64,000 nt of DNA from NCBI RefSeq assembly GCF_000331105.1, contig NC_020054.1:4638257-4702256 (forward strand), written 5' to 3'. Each line of letters opens with the position of its first letter. Position 1 is the stretch's first letter. Made by a program: the position numbers and the translations under genes. Shown piece after piece: positions 1 to 7,460 of this stretch. The notes beneath the pieces were generated by a model. It searched no databases. It was not told the DNA's origin and was given only the letters and a program-made list of their open reading frames with translations. This DNA comes from Fibrella aestuarina BUZ 2. GTDB lineage: Bacteria; Bacteroidota; Bacteroidia; Cytophagales; Spirosomataceae.

Positions 1-84
1 AGTACATCCGTTTTTTGCAATTCCTTCGTGTGTTATGATTGTTGGCGTTGCTTTTCTCAATTCAGGTGATTCAGTAGTACTCAT
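1..84 (-). CDS. Unknown protein, N-terminal end only (cut by window edge)
   Basis: A leftward reading frame starts at an ATG (84-82), just downstream of a purine-rich GAGAGGA ribosome-binding site, and stays open for 28 codons to the window edge. The visible start is M-S-T-T-E-S-P-E-L-R-K and shows no recognisable domain. The ribosome-binding site is unusually good for this organism type and supports the start. It points the same way as the prophage genes and could be part of the same element or its outer flank. Confidence 0.5.
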   Translation of the reverse strand, partial: MSTTESPELRKATPTIITHEGIAKNGCT

Positions 85-179
85 TAGTATCCTCTCAAAA
101 ATTCGTACCAAAATAGGGGTTACGGAACTCTCTATTCCTCTTTGAGCATAATTATATCAAGTTTTATCGTACTACTCTA

Positions 180-386
180 TCATAAGTTGTTATAAATCTG
201 GCATTTGCACCACTTGAGCACTATGGGCCAAAATGTTGCACCCTTTTTTAAGTGCAACATTTTGGCTATCAAACATTTACACCCTGTACTCCCCCTTTTC
301 AGACCGTATTTTACTCTCCTGACCCCGCCCTTTAGCATCTTGGAAAGTCGCACTTTCCATTTTTTCCGAATATATGAACCGGGGGG
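180..386 (-). pseudogene. Remnant of small phage ORF downstream of terminase
   Basis: Directly after the terminase stop codon the same frame stays open for 69 codons with no start codon at its beginning. Its first part (IRKKWK...KMLKGGV) matches the 91-residue frame at 14369-14644 (IRQKWK...KMLKGGV), including 19 identical nucleotides (320-338 and 14533-14551). I read it as a copy of that small gene that lost its first dozen codons. The function is unknown. It may be non-coding conserved sequence rather than a gene, so confidence is low. Confidence 0.35.
227..266. repeat. Perfect 15-bp inverted repeat, 10-nt loop
   Basis: The arms 227-241 (GCCAAAATGTTGCAC) and 252-266 pair perfectly around a T-rich loop. 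It lies downstream of the leftward terminase operon and upstream of the partial leftward gene. It could be a terminator for the prophage operon, but no U-tract follows the stem on either strand. It could equally be a protein-binding site. Confidence 0.55.
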
Positions 387-1886
387 CTACATCATTTGAA
401 TATCAAAATCCCCCGCGCTTTCCTGCCTGCCGCCCTTCAACAGCCAAAGTACGTAGTAGTCTACCGTGTCGCTGTAGTGCGTCGCCCGCTCTTGCTCCAT
501 GCTGCTACTTTCGCTGCTCTTATCTTTCTCGAAGCCCCGCGTAACAGGTGAAGACGTTATCGATATGATAACCGACTTACACCGTATACCATCGAACAAC
601 AGCACATACCTTGCATCCTTACCGCTGAGTATGTCGTTGATCTTAACGTACTTGTCGTAGTGGCCGGGGTTGGTCTTAAGCGGGCTGGTACGCACTTTCC
701 AGCCTGCCGCCTTGAGCACGTCGGCAAACTGTTGGAACATGCTTTTTGTAGAGCCTGCCGATTTATTGGCCCCGTTGCGGTCGCCTACCAGCGTTACGGT
801 TTTGTTGCCGTGCCCGGCGTATTCGGTGGCGAATTTATGGGCCAACGTTTCCGACATCGTGAAGCCGGGGTCGGTCTCCTTTACGTGTAGCCCGTCGATG
901 TTGCGGGCTTCCCGGCCTTGTACCTGCCAGGCCGTAAGGCTGGTAAAGTGGGCGTTGAAGTCGATACTTAAATCAATAGCCGCGCCCCGATCATAGAACG
1001 CCTTACCCTTGTAAACGGTAAAATCTTCGGTCTCGTGCTCATCGCTGACAACGTGCCGCTCGTGCTGAAACGAGGGGTAAAAACCGTTTGCCAGTCGGCT
1101 TATTCGCTTGCCTTCGACTTCGACTTCAAACACCAATTTTTGCAGCGACTTTCTAAGGGTGTCGATGTAATCAGCAGGCAAAAAGGCCATGTTGTCCCGC
1201 GTCATTATTTCCAGGTAGAAGTAGTTACCAGGCTCTTGCTTCGCCCATTCTTCGACCGAATGCAACCAAGCCGCGTCGGGTGTCCAGGGTGGCGACGAAA
1301 AGACCGCTAACGTATGGTGTAAGGCCGAATCGTACTTACCCACGTTGGCCCGGAGCGTCGGCAAGACGACCTTAAGCCAGGCTTCCCGAAAATTCAAGCC
1401 TTCGTCAATAATGTACAGATCGTAGTTACTGCCCCGGTTTTCGTCGCCGCCCAACAAAAAGCCTTCCATTTCGATCACGAAGCCATTGGGAAAGCTGATT
1501 ACATTTTCCCAATTGTCGGGGCTTTCATGGGGCCGCTCGAAGTGCGGGGGCGGCTCGCGCCAAAGTACAAAACAGCCGACGCAGGTTTTAAAGTCGTATT
1601 CGGTTAGACCCCATTTTTTCCAACGGGCTTTTAAGCCTGCGGTTAATTTGGCCTTGCCTTTTTTGACGGTCTTAACGCCCCACCCACACCGCGCTTTGGG
1701 TAGGTCTTCCATTGCGTACATGAGGTAATCAGCCATTGTAACCGACTTGCCCCCGCCGCGCCCGCCGATCATGGCCGCTATCTTGTAATGATGGGTCGTA
1801 ACAGCGGCCAAAAAGACCGCCTGTTTTTCGTTGACTTCGATTTCGATTTCTGCGGCATTTTCCAGAGCCGCTAAATTTTCGGGCAT
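387..1886 (-). CDS. Phage terminase large subunit (TerL)
   Basis: This is a DNA-packaging motor ATPase/nuclease of 499 residues, a usual TerL length. The N-terminal ATPase domain has a Walker A motif GGRGGGKS (residues 41-48) and a Walker B YDLYIIDEG (about 155-163). The C-terminal RNase H-like nuclease domain shows the expected acidic residues in SIDFNAH (about D309), GDRNG (about 370) and HYSDTVDYY (about 475). The gene appears intact, unlike several neighbours. It lies 26 bp downstream of a small-terminase-like gene, the usual order. Its last 40 residues are matched by a truncated second copy at 14669-14831. Confidence 0.93.
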   Translation of the reverse strand: MPENLAALENAAEIEIEVNEKQAVFLAAVTTHHYKIAAMIGGRGGGKSVTMADYLMYAMEDLPKARCGWGVKTVKKGKAKLTAGLKARWKKWGLTEYDFKTCVGCFVLWREPPPHFERPHESPDNWENVISFPNGFVIEMEGFLLGGDENRGSNYDLYIIDEGLNFREAWLKVVLPTLRANVGKYDSALHHTLAVFSSPPWTPDAAWLHSVEEWAKQEPGNYFYLEIMTRDNMAFLPADYIDTLRKSLQKLVFEVEVEGKRISRLANGFYPSFQHERHVVSDEHETEDFTVYKGKAFYDRGAAIDLSIDFNAHFTSLTAWQVQGREARNIDGLHVKETDPGFTMSETLAHKFATEYAGHGNKTVTLVGDRNGANKSAGSTKSMFQQFADVLKAAGWKVRTSPLKTNPGHYDKYVKINDILSGKDARYVLLFDGIRCKSVIISITSSPVTRGFEKDKSSESSSMEQERATHYSDTVDYYVLWLLKGGRQESAGDFDIQMM

Positions 1887-1912
1887 AGTGTTTTTTTGGG
1901 AAAGTCGGTTTT

Positions 1913-2434
1913 TTACTCGCTTTTTATCACTTCGTAGCCGACATCTTGCACCGCCCGTTTTTCGGGCGTCGCCTTGACGACCAACTTAATTTTGGTCGGC
2001 TTCTTGTATTCGTCAGTTTTCACTTCGGCGTCGTCTTTATAGGCTCCGTCGATCTTAGCGGCTTCTTTCAATAGCATTTGGAACGCCACGAATTCGCCCG
2101 CTTGCAGGGCTTCCATTGCCGCTTTGCGGAATAGCTCGGAATACAGAAACTTAACCCCGTCTTTGTCCTTGGACTGCCGAAGCTCGGCGAAGGTGGCGTA
2201 GGCCATGACCAAAATTTCGCGGCTTCGGCGGTCGGCCAAATGCTTGCTTTGCTTGAGCATGGTCAATACCTGACTATCGCTATAGCCTTCCCGGAGCCAG
2301 GCCCGCGCCGTGTCGATCTTGTCGAAGGTGTCGAACTGTGTCGGGGTTAGCTCTATCGTTTCATCGATTAGATACCGCTGGTAAACGGTCAATTCGTCGG
2401 CTACTTTTTGCAGGTACTTGTTATTCTGTCGCAT
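1913..2434 (-). CDS. Probable phage terminase small subunit-like protein
   Basis: This 173-residue, mostly helical protein is rich in charged residues. It has an HTH-like stretch near residues 40-65 (ARAWLREGYSDSQVLTML), where small terminases carry their DNA-recognition region. No family was identified with certainty. The assignment rests on size, predicted helical character and position immediately upstream of TerL in the same transcript. It could instead be another phage packaging or head protein. Confidence 0.6.
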   Translation of the reverse strand: MRQNNKYLQKVADELTVYQRYLIDETIELTPTQFDTFDKIDTARAWLREGYSDSQVLTMLKQSKHLADRRSREILVMAYATFAELRQSKDKDGVKFLYSELFRKAAMEALQAGEFVAFQMLLKEAAKIDGAYKDDAEVKTDEYKKPTKIKLVVKATPEKRAVQDVGYEVIKSE

Positions 2435-2500
2435 GTGGTTTGATGAAGGAAGGTTTTGGGCGCAAATCCGGCGATTTACGCCCGTAAATGCCGCGCCGGG

Positions 2501-3170
2501 TTACTCGTATTGAATTCGTACCAGTTCGGCCCGGTAGTCGTTGATTAGGGCCGTTAGCCGGGCTACGTCGGCTTCCCAGGCTCCGGCCTTTTTGTCGCCG
2601 GGCTTGTCTTCGAGCTTGCGCCGGAGCTTGGAAAGGTTAACCTGGTTCTTTTGAATTTCTGCTTTGACTTGGGCTTCGCTCATGCCTAGCCGTATTTCGG
2701 TCGGCTTCGGGGCGTCGGTGGCCTGTTTGGGGGCTTCGCCCGTTTCGATCTCGTGCCGTACGGCTTTCCAGTTGGCCCGGATCGTCGTAAGCTCATCAAC
2801 TACGGCTTTCCGGCCTGCTAGGTCGCCGGGGGCAAAATCGGCCAGCGTATTAGACAAAAGAGCGGCTTGCGTGTTGAGCCGGTCAGACTCAACAGCAAGC
2901 CGCTCTTTTCGGTCAGCCGTTACCGTTGCCGGGTTTACTCCGTGCTTTTTTTTGGTCGTCGTCGTTATCCTTCGCGTCGTCGTTGCTGGTTTTGGCCTTG
3001 CCGGTTTTTGCTTTGCCGGTGGCGTCGCCTGCTTCGTCGCCTTCGGCATCTTCGGCGGCCTGGTAAGCGGCCTTTGCTGCATCAAGCTCGCTTTGTGATT
3101 GCTCGCTTTGCTGGCTTTTGTGGTTCATTTCGGCTAGTTGATACTTAGCCCGGAGTTGTGCGGTTGTCAT
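2501..3170 (-). pseudogene. Phage coiled-coil protein gene split by frameshift at an A8 run
   Basis: Two overlapping leftward frames look like halves of one gene. The 5' frame (ATG at 3170, stop at 2913) encodes a charged helix running into an acidic, lysine-rich linker. The 3' frame continues to 2501 as a helical protein with leucine heptads (about 120 residues). They meet at eight A residues on the coding strand (complement 2946-2953). Removing one A joins them into a single protein of about 222 residues. The span is 670 nt, one more than a multiple of three. It may be real decay, slippage-controlled expression or a sequencing error. The 5' extension of the 3' frame (T/K/P-rich) is then only a shadow. 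Function unknown; head or scaffold-type roles are possible. Confidence 0.55.
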
Positions 3171-3230
3171 AACAGAATCTTATTTGGTTTTCGTGGAGCC
3201 AGGCAGCTCGTTTAACAGAATTTTATTTGG
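3171..3230. repeat. Short direct repeat flanking a 26-bp spacer
   Basis: A 17-base sequence (AACAGAATCTTATTTGG) at 3171-3187 recurs at 3214-3230 with one mismatch, 43 bp apart start to start. It sits in the gap between two frameshifted phage genes. It may be a small tandem duplication of the intergenic leader, or two copies of a binding site. Confidence 0.6.
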
Positions 3231-3231
3231 C

Positions 3232-3532
3232 CTATTCGGCCTTGCCGGGCTTTCCGGGTTTGTCTTCGATCTCTACGACTTCGACGTAAACGCCGGGGTA
3301 ATGCTCGGCAATGTATTCGGCGTCGGCGACGTTCATTTTATCCGAAACGACTACGGTTTTTGGCCCTTTCTCGCCGTTAAGCTCGAAGTTGATGCCTTCG
3401 GCCTGGTTCAATACGATTACCGACCAAATGCACCACTACGCCGATGTCGGACGCTTGGACTAGAAAGGAGTTACCCAAAATCAAAACGTCGGGTACGTCG
3501 CTTGCGTCGGTTCCCTCAATGATTTCTGCCAT
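3232..3532 (-). pseudogene. Small phage protein gene broken by a single-base insertion
   Basis: A leftward frame starts at ATG 3532-3530 (MAEIIEGTDASDVPDVL...) and runs to about 3430, where it diverges. From about 3425 a second frame continues as VIVLNQAEGINFELNGEK and ends at the stop 3232-3234 with a K/P/G-rich tail. The span is 301 nt, one base more than a multiple of three, so a single extra base near 3415-3435 explains the break. The repaired product would be about 99 residues. The start overlaps the stop of the preceding gene as TAATG, indicating translational coupling. The family is not recognised. Confidence 0.55.
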
Positions 3533-3822
3533 TAGCTCAGGTGGTTAATACGTAGGCCGTTGTAGTGAGTGATTCTGTCGATAGCCAGGTTAAACGGTTG
3601 GTCGCTGTCGGCATCTTCGAGTAACAAAACGTGGTTAGTGTTCACGTTGCCCCGGTAGCCCGAAGCGCCGGGGCTTCGTTTGGTTGTCTTACGGCATCGG
3701 GCTTTATGGCCTATCGTTCCGTCAGCTTTGACGTAGGTAAGGGCGAATTCGTGAACCTGCCCGCCTTCCCGTACGGTTTGGTGAATCTCAGCGAATACGG
3801 CCCGTTTGGTTATCGTTTGCAT
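3532..3822 (-). CDS. Small hypothetical phage protein
   Basis: This 96-residue protein of mixed alpha/beta character has a central basic patch (HKARCRKTTKRSPGASGYRG). It ends in an NLAIDRITHYNGLRI segment. It has no signal peptide or membrane segment. The start ATG at 3822 follows a leader repeat shared with another phage gene (see 3823-3862). The stop overlaps the next start (TAATG). No function can be assigned from sequence; position suggests a morphogenesis or host-takeover accessory protein. Confidence 0.65.
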   Translation of the reverse strand: MQTITKRAVFAEIHQTVREGGQVHEFALTYVKADGTIGHKARCRKTTKRSPGASGYRGNVNTNHVLLLEDADSDQPFNLAIDRITHYNGLRINHLS

Positions 3823-3862
3823 GGCTCAAAATTCCCGCCTACGTGCCCGGCGCAAAGGACAG
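3823..3862 (-). promoter_or_regulatory. Repeated prophage leader, copy 1
   Basis: Read on the coding (minus) strand, a TGTCCTTT...GC-rich block is followed about 25 bp later by GGGAATTTTGAGCC, directly before the ATG at 3822. The same two blocks recur at 4627-4666 ahead of another prophage gene. A fragment of the first block (CCGAAAGGACAA on the plus strand) recurs near 9824-9837. GAATTTTG loosely resembles a Bacteroidota -7 element. It could be a promoter, or a leader that carries the ribosome-binding region. Confidence 0.45.
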
Positions 3863-3876
3863 CCTACGCGGCCCGA

Positions 3877-4314
3877 TTAGAACGTCCAAATCCAGCGAAG
3901 GGAAAGGGTTTTGTAGCTCCGGTAGCCGACGTAGTAAACCAGGCCCGCGCCGGTCAGGATCGTAACGGCCTGCCAACGCCTACGCCGGTTGGTTTCCAGC
4001 CCGGCCCTATCCTTTGCCTCGAAGGCATCAAAGGCTAAGGGCGTTGCCCCTTCCCGGCATTGGGCCAACCGAACGGCCAGCCGGTCTATGTGGTCGTTTG
4101 CTTTCTGTAGATCGCGGGTCAGGCTCGAAACTTCTAACCGGCGAAAGTGCAAGGCCGTAAGGCTGTCGAGCAAGGGCCGGGCGTTAGCTACGTAGTCGGC
4201 TACGATGTTTAGGCTATCAGTTACCGCGCCCGGCCTTGATTGCGCTGTTGATCTTGTGCATAGCATCAACAGTAGACAAATGGGCATTAGCCCGCATAGA
4301 ATCTTTTTCCGCAT
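3877..4314 (-). CDS. Exported/membrane-anchored phage protein, possibly lysis-related
   Basis: This 145-residue protein starts with a Sec-type signal (MRKK, then a hydrophobic LCGLMPICLLLML stretch and an A-Q cleavage region near 24-25). A helical, heptad-rich middle follows (about 30-95), then a hydrophobic segment near residues 118-133 with a basic tail. Its first 98 bases overlap the end of the upstream gene in another frame. A periplasmic coiled coil encoded within an overlapping neighbour recalls spanin (Rz/Rz1) pairs, but there is no lipobox and no sequence match I can claim. Alternative start M10 is possible. Confidence 0.6.
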   Translation of the reverse strand: MRKKILCGLMPICLLLMLCTRSTAQSRPGAVTDSLNIVADYVANARPLLDSLTALHFRRLEVSSLTRDLQKANDHIDRLAVRLAQCREGATPLAFDAFEAKDRAGLETNRRRRWQAVTILTGAGLVYYVGYRSYKTLSLRWIWTF

Positions 4315-4602
4315 GGTTTCGGATAATGGTTTTCAGTGAGTCAATCGTTTGATCTTTGGCCCGAAGGGCTACCGACGCCCGTAGGCTGTCGGCTTCGCGC
4401 TGGTTGACAAGGGCCGTGCTGAGTAAGTCCCGAAAGCCTTCTATCGGCGTCGGTTCGGTGGGCGTCAGCAGATCCACAAACAGGTACGTTAGGGTAGCCG
4501 TTATCACCGCGACAACGACTTCGCGAAGTAGATTTTGGATGTCCCTACGGCCTCAGAGCTTGAGCCTTTGAGAAACGAAAGCAATAAGTTTACATAGTGC
4601 AT
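4217..4602 (-). pseudogene. Small phage membrane protein with a one-base deletion near its start
   Basis: From GTG 4507 a frame encodes a hydrophobic N-terminus (VITATLTYLFVDLL) followed by a helical Q/D/S-rich region. The open frame extends upstream as RDIQNLLREVVVA until a stop. A different frame supplies a plausible start, ATG 4602 with MHYVNLLLSFLKGSSSEAVG. The two join near 4545-4553 if one base is restored; the span is 386 nt, one short of a multiple of three. The repaired protein would be about 128 residues with one membrane segment. It overlaps the next gene by 98 bases. The alternative is an intact GTG-started 96-residue protein. Confidence 0.5.
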
Positions 4603-4626
4603 GTGGCCGTTTATGAGCGTTAGAAC

Positions 4627-4666
4627 GGCTCAAAATTCCCCCCTCATACAGCGGGCCGAAAGGACA
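4627..4666 (-). promoter_or_regulatory. Repeated prophage leader, copy 2
   Basis: Second copy of the leader seen at 3823-3862. On the minus strand it reads TTGTCCTTTCGGCCCGC, ten to thirteen bases, then GGGGAATTTTGAGCC. It precedes the ATG at 4602 by about 25 bp. It also marks the edge of the AT-rich cassette that begins on the plus strand at about 4.68 kb. Confidence 0.45.
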
Positions 4667-4708
4667 ATTCTATATTTACAAACCAATCATAGTTAGTAGC
4701 TCTGACTA

Positions 4709-4960
4709 ATGTTACCTATGCCAATAGATACACGAATGAGGGAATTTGGCGACTTACTCAAAGCAGCCAGAGGGACACGGCTTAAAGCTTTGGTGTCATA
4801 TGAAATCGGCTCTACATGGTCCCGACTTACTGATATTGAAGAAGGCCTAGCCTTTCCCACACTCGAAGAGTTGGAGATACTTTGTTCATTCTACCATACT
4901 CCCGAAAGTGAAATAAAGCGTTTAAAAATATTATTAACATATTATATAACTATCATTTAA
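4709..4960 (+). CDS. Small HTH (XRE/Cro-like) DNA-binding protein
   Basis: This 83-residue protein has an XRE-like layout: MREFGDLLKAARGTRLKAL as helices 1-2, then an ..SRLTDIEEGLAFPTLEELEILCSFY segment typical of helices 3-5. Starts at residues 1, 4 and 10 are all possible. It is the first plus-strand gene of the AT-rich cassette inserted in the leftward prophage operon. It may regulate the downstream DUF4407 pair, whose promoter region carries a large palindrome. No repressor-specific C-terminal domain is present. Confidence 0.65.
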   Translation: MLPMPIDTRMREFGDLLKAARGTRLKALVSYEIGSTWSRLTDIEEGLAFPTLEELEILCSFYHTPESEIKRLKILLTYYITII

Positions 4961-5245
4961 AACTTATCATATATCATGAAAATGTTGCGCCGTCAACCGA
5001 ACCAGTTATCAACAAACTCAATTTATTTTTATAGCTATCCTACTGCTATGTCAAATAATATAGCTCGCAATCACAATATCTATACTATTTATATAGAACA
5101 GGTAGGTATAAAAAATCCGTTTACTGTGTTAACTCAGTTGTATTGTATTACATGTTTGCTAAACGTGCCACAAAATCGGTTAAATCAGATCATGTCAAAA
5201 AAACTAATCTAACCGTTTAATAAATTCGATAACAGTTAACATAAA

Positions 5246-5297
5246 GTTCTTTATCAGATTATATCATATTGCAATATGATATAATCTGATAAAGAAC
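5246..5297. repeat. Perfect 52-bp palindrome abutting the DUF4407 start codon
   Basis: Two 26-base arms are exact reverse complements with no loop (centre ATTG|CAAT at 5271/5272). The palindrome is AT-rich and ends at base 5297; the ATG of the next gene is 5298-5300. In RNA it would place the whole ribosome-binding region in a hairpin; in DNA it could bind a dimeric or tetrameric regulator. It is far longer and more exact than a normal operator or terminator. Confidence 0.9.
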
Positions 5298-6551
5298 ATG
5301 GTTGGAGATTTTTTTGTTTGGTGTGCGGGAACAGACACTAATGTATTGTCAAAGTGTGAAAATGCGGTCAGAACAAAACATATTGGTATGGGAACATTAG
5401 TTATTATCCCAGCATTGCTAGGTTTTATATCAATGTCATATGCATTGTCAACAATAGATAAGATAAACTCAAATCCATTTCTATACATTTTTGGAGGATT
5501 AGTTTGGGGGGCAATTATTTTTGCATTTGATAGGTTCATTGTATCAACCCATAAAAAACAGCAATACAATTCTCATGAGTTTAAAAACATCACGTTATAT
5601 ATAAGAATTTTATTCGCGCTCATACTCGGTATCGTAATTTCACACCCAATTGTATTATTATATTTTGACAGCAGCATAAAAGAAAGAATTATTAGAGATA
5701 CTAATAATACGAGATTTGCCGAAGAATTAAAATTTCAAGATAATTATAAACTATTAACTATCAAACTCGACACATTAATATCAATAAAGAGATGTAATGA
5801 AAGGTTACTCACTGCGGAGCAGAGCGGAAATAAACTAAATCTTCCATGTGGTAGTTCTTCAGGCATTCCAAATATTAACGGGAAATTTCCAAGAACTAGA
5901 GAAATAAAAAACATCATCGACAAATTAGATAATGAAATAAATAAGGAAAAGGAATATATAACATTAAGATTAGATGAATTTCGAAGAGAAAAAGAAAAGT
6001 CCAAATCCGAAATATCAAACAACGTCAGTTTCGATTTCTTAAAAAGAGAAATTACATTATCTCAGCTAAAAAAAGAGTATGCAATAGTTGGCATAACTGA
6101 ATTACTATTGATGATCGCCTTCGTTTTGGTAGATGTATTACCGCTTATCTTTAAAACCTTTTCTCCTTTCTCAATGTACGATAAAATTCTAGTTGATGAC
6201 ACTGAGATACTAAGAAACATAAATATAAATAGCAGAAAGGAATCATTGCAAAAAGCATACGATAAAATTAGCAAAATTTACACAGTAAGTAGAAGTTTAG
6301 ATTCAACAAACGATTACAAAGATTTCATTGATAATCTTACTCAAAAATATAACCTGAGCAAAAGTACTATAACAGGAATAATATTGGGCTTATTTATTGG
6401 GCTATGTTCTTATTTATCAGGTTACATTGACATTACAAGTAAAGAATTATTCAGTATTGCTACCGTTTTGTCCATAATTGTTTCAGTTTTTTCTAATTTT
6501 GTAACAGATTTCATCAAGTTCTTATCAAAATTCTTCAAAAAGAAAGAATGA
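5298..6551 (+). CDS. DUF4407-type membrane/coiled-coil protein
   Basis: This 417-residue protein opens with FFVWCAGTDTNVLSKC, resembling the FxWCSGxD start of DUF4407 proteins, which supports the start at 5298. Predicted membrane segments lie near 31-52, 61-83, 98-122 and 262-287. A long charged coiled-coil region (about 125-260, with a CNERL...LPCG cysteine pair) lies between the third and fourth. A further soluble segment (290-355) is followed by two more hydrophobic stretches (357-377, 383-405) and a basic KKKE end. The C-terminal two-helix addition seems extra to the core family. The gene is much more AT-rich than the flanking prophage genes and lies on the opposite strand. It overlaps the next gene by four bases. 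DUF4407 has no settled function; a moron or defence role is inference. Confidence 0.8.
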   Translation: MVGDFFVWCAGTDTNVLSKCENAVRTKHIGMGTLVIIPALLGFISMSYALSTIDKINSNPFLYIFGGLVWGAIIFAFDRFIVSTHKKQQYNSHEFKNITLYIRILFALILGIVISHPIVLLYFDSSIKERIIRDTNNTRFAEELKFQDNYKLLTIKLDTLISIKRCNERLLTAEQSGNKLNLPCGSSSGIPNINGKFPRTREIKNIIDKLDNEINKEKEYITLRLDEFRREKEKSKSEISNNVSFDFLKREITLSQLKKEYAIVGITELLLMIAFVLVDVLPLIFKTFSPFSMYDKILVDDTEILRNININSRKESLQKAYDKISKIYTVSRSLDSTNDYKDFIDNLTQKYNLSKSTITGIILGLFIGLCSYLSGYIDITSKELFSIATVLSIIVSVFSNFVTDFIKFLSKFFKKKE

Positions 6552-7045
6552 GAAAGTCATTAGTTTCATTTATAATAGTGGCAGTTATAAGCTTTATAAC
6601 TGCATACTTACTTTTAAAAGTATTGGATAATTTTCCAAGTACTTCTGAAAGTAAAAATAAAAGTATTGATAAAACCAATAAAAATATTAGAAAGGATGAC
6701 TCTATCAAATATAATAGTGCTGACACTATTCGTCAAATAGACAACAAGACTATTTCAGATTCATTACTCAATTCTGAAATTGAAAAGCAAAAATTAGAAA
6801 CTGAGATATTATATAGTGCTGAACAAGCACAAAAATACACAAATAGTCCCAATAAGTCTGTGTCAATTTTAAACTATCACCTAGCCAAACTAGAAAAACT
6901 TTATAAAATAAAAGGATTATCAGATGAGCAAAATGATTTATTAAAAAAAACCATAATCAAAATCAAAAAGGTCAAAACCATAAAAAGGAACAGCCACCAT
7001 AATTCCAGATCAGACAGTCTAAGTTCGAAAAATCTCAAAAAATAA
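6548..7045 (+). CDS. Membrane-anchored partner of the DUF4407 protein
   Basis: This 165-residue protein starts inside the stop of the upstream gene (ATGA overlap at 6548-6551), so the two are translationally coupled. Residues 6-26 form one membrane anchor (SLVSFIIVAVISFITAYLLL). The remainder is hydrophilic, lysine- and serine-rich and strongly helical, with an HLAKLEKLYKIKGLSDEQ repeat-like helical segment and a basic tail. It has no recognised family and no enzyme motif. The layout suggests an anchor plus a soluble helical domain that could pair with the DUF4407 coiled coil. It shares the AT-rich composition of its partner. Confidence 0.7.
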   Translation: MRKSLVSFIIVAVISFITAYLLLKVLDNFPSTSESKNKSIDKTNKNIRKDDSIKYNSADTIRQIDNKTISDSLLNSEIEKQKLETEILYSAEQAQKYTNSPNKSVSILNYHLAKLEKLYKIKGLSDEQNDLLKKTIIKIKKVKTIKRNSHHNSRSDSLSSKNLKK

Positions 7046-7056
7046 ATAATTTCCTG

Positions 7057-7248
7057 TCATTTTCCATACATTGTACTTATTGGTGGTATTACGCAAATCC
7101 TGTACTCTAAAATACCTTTGTGTCCATAGTTGAAAGCTTCGGCACATGCCGAATATAAAGGACCGTTCTTGATCCCGCTTTTGGGCAGTCGCTTACGTAT
7201 TTCGCTTAGAAAACCTAGAATCGTTTGAAGAATTACATTCTTCGGCAT
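7057..7248 (-). CDS. Small hypothetical prophage protein
   Basis: This 63-residue protein begins MPKNVILQTILGFLSEIRKRL, an amphipathic helix, and ends in a proline-containing tail. It is the last gene of the leftward block and ends 12 bp from the convergent AT-rich cassette, so the cassette boundary may have clipped its 3' end. No family was recognised. Support is direction, position and coding appearance only. Confidence 0.45.
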   Translation of the reverse strand: MPKNVILQTILGFLSEIRKRLPKSGIKNGPLYSACAEAFNYGHKGILEYRICVIPPISTMYGK

Positions 7249-7281
7249 GGCTTAGAAAAGTTTAGGTTGTTGATACTGGGT

Positions 7282-7416
7282 TTACTCCCGCTTTAGTTGG
7301 GCATTTTCAGCGGCAAGCATTTCGGCGGCATCGCAAACTTTCTCAATCGCTAACCGGGTAGTCTTTTCGGTGTCGTGTGAAATTGCACCGGTCTGTTTTG
7401 CTCGATTTAAGGCCAT
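7282..7416 (-). CDS. 44-residue hypothetical prophage protein
   Basis: A short frame from ATG 7416 to TAA 7282 encodes a helical, charged peptide (MALNRAKQTGAISHDTEKTT..., ending EMLAAENAQLKRE). It fills the gap between two leftward genes with 33 bp to the next and 44 bp from the previous. Helical periodicity and gene packing argue it is real. No ribosome-binding site is visible. Confidence 0.45.
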   Translation of the reverse strand: MALNRAKQTGAISHDTEKTTRLAIEKVCDAAEMLAAENAQLKRE

Positions 7417-7460
7417 ATTAAGACTACCGTGTAGCTTAGTATTTGATCGCTTCCATTGAT

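Noticed and set aside
3184..3522. 112-residue plus-strand frame
   Set aside because: It is antisense to the frameshifted minus-strand gene 3232-3532, whose two frames give far better protein sequence and gene order.
4976..5212. 78-residue plus-strand frame between the HTH gene and the palindrome
   Set aside because: Composition looks like translated AT-rich intergenic DNA, with no domain, no overlap and no ribosome-binding site. It may be non-coding leader.
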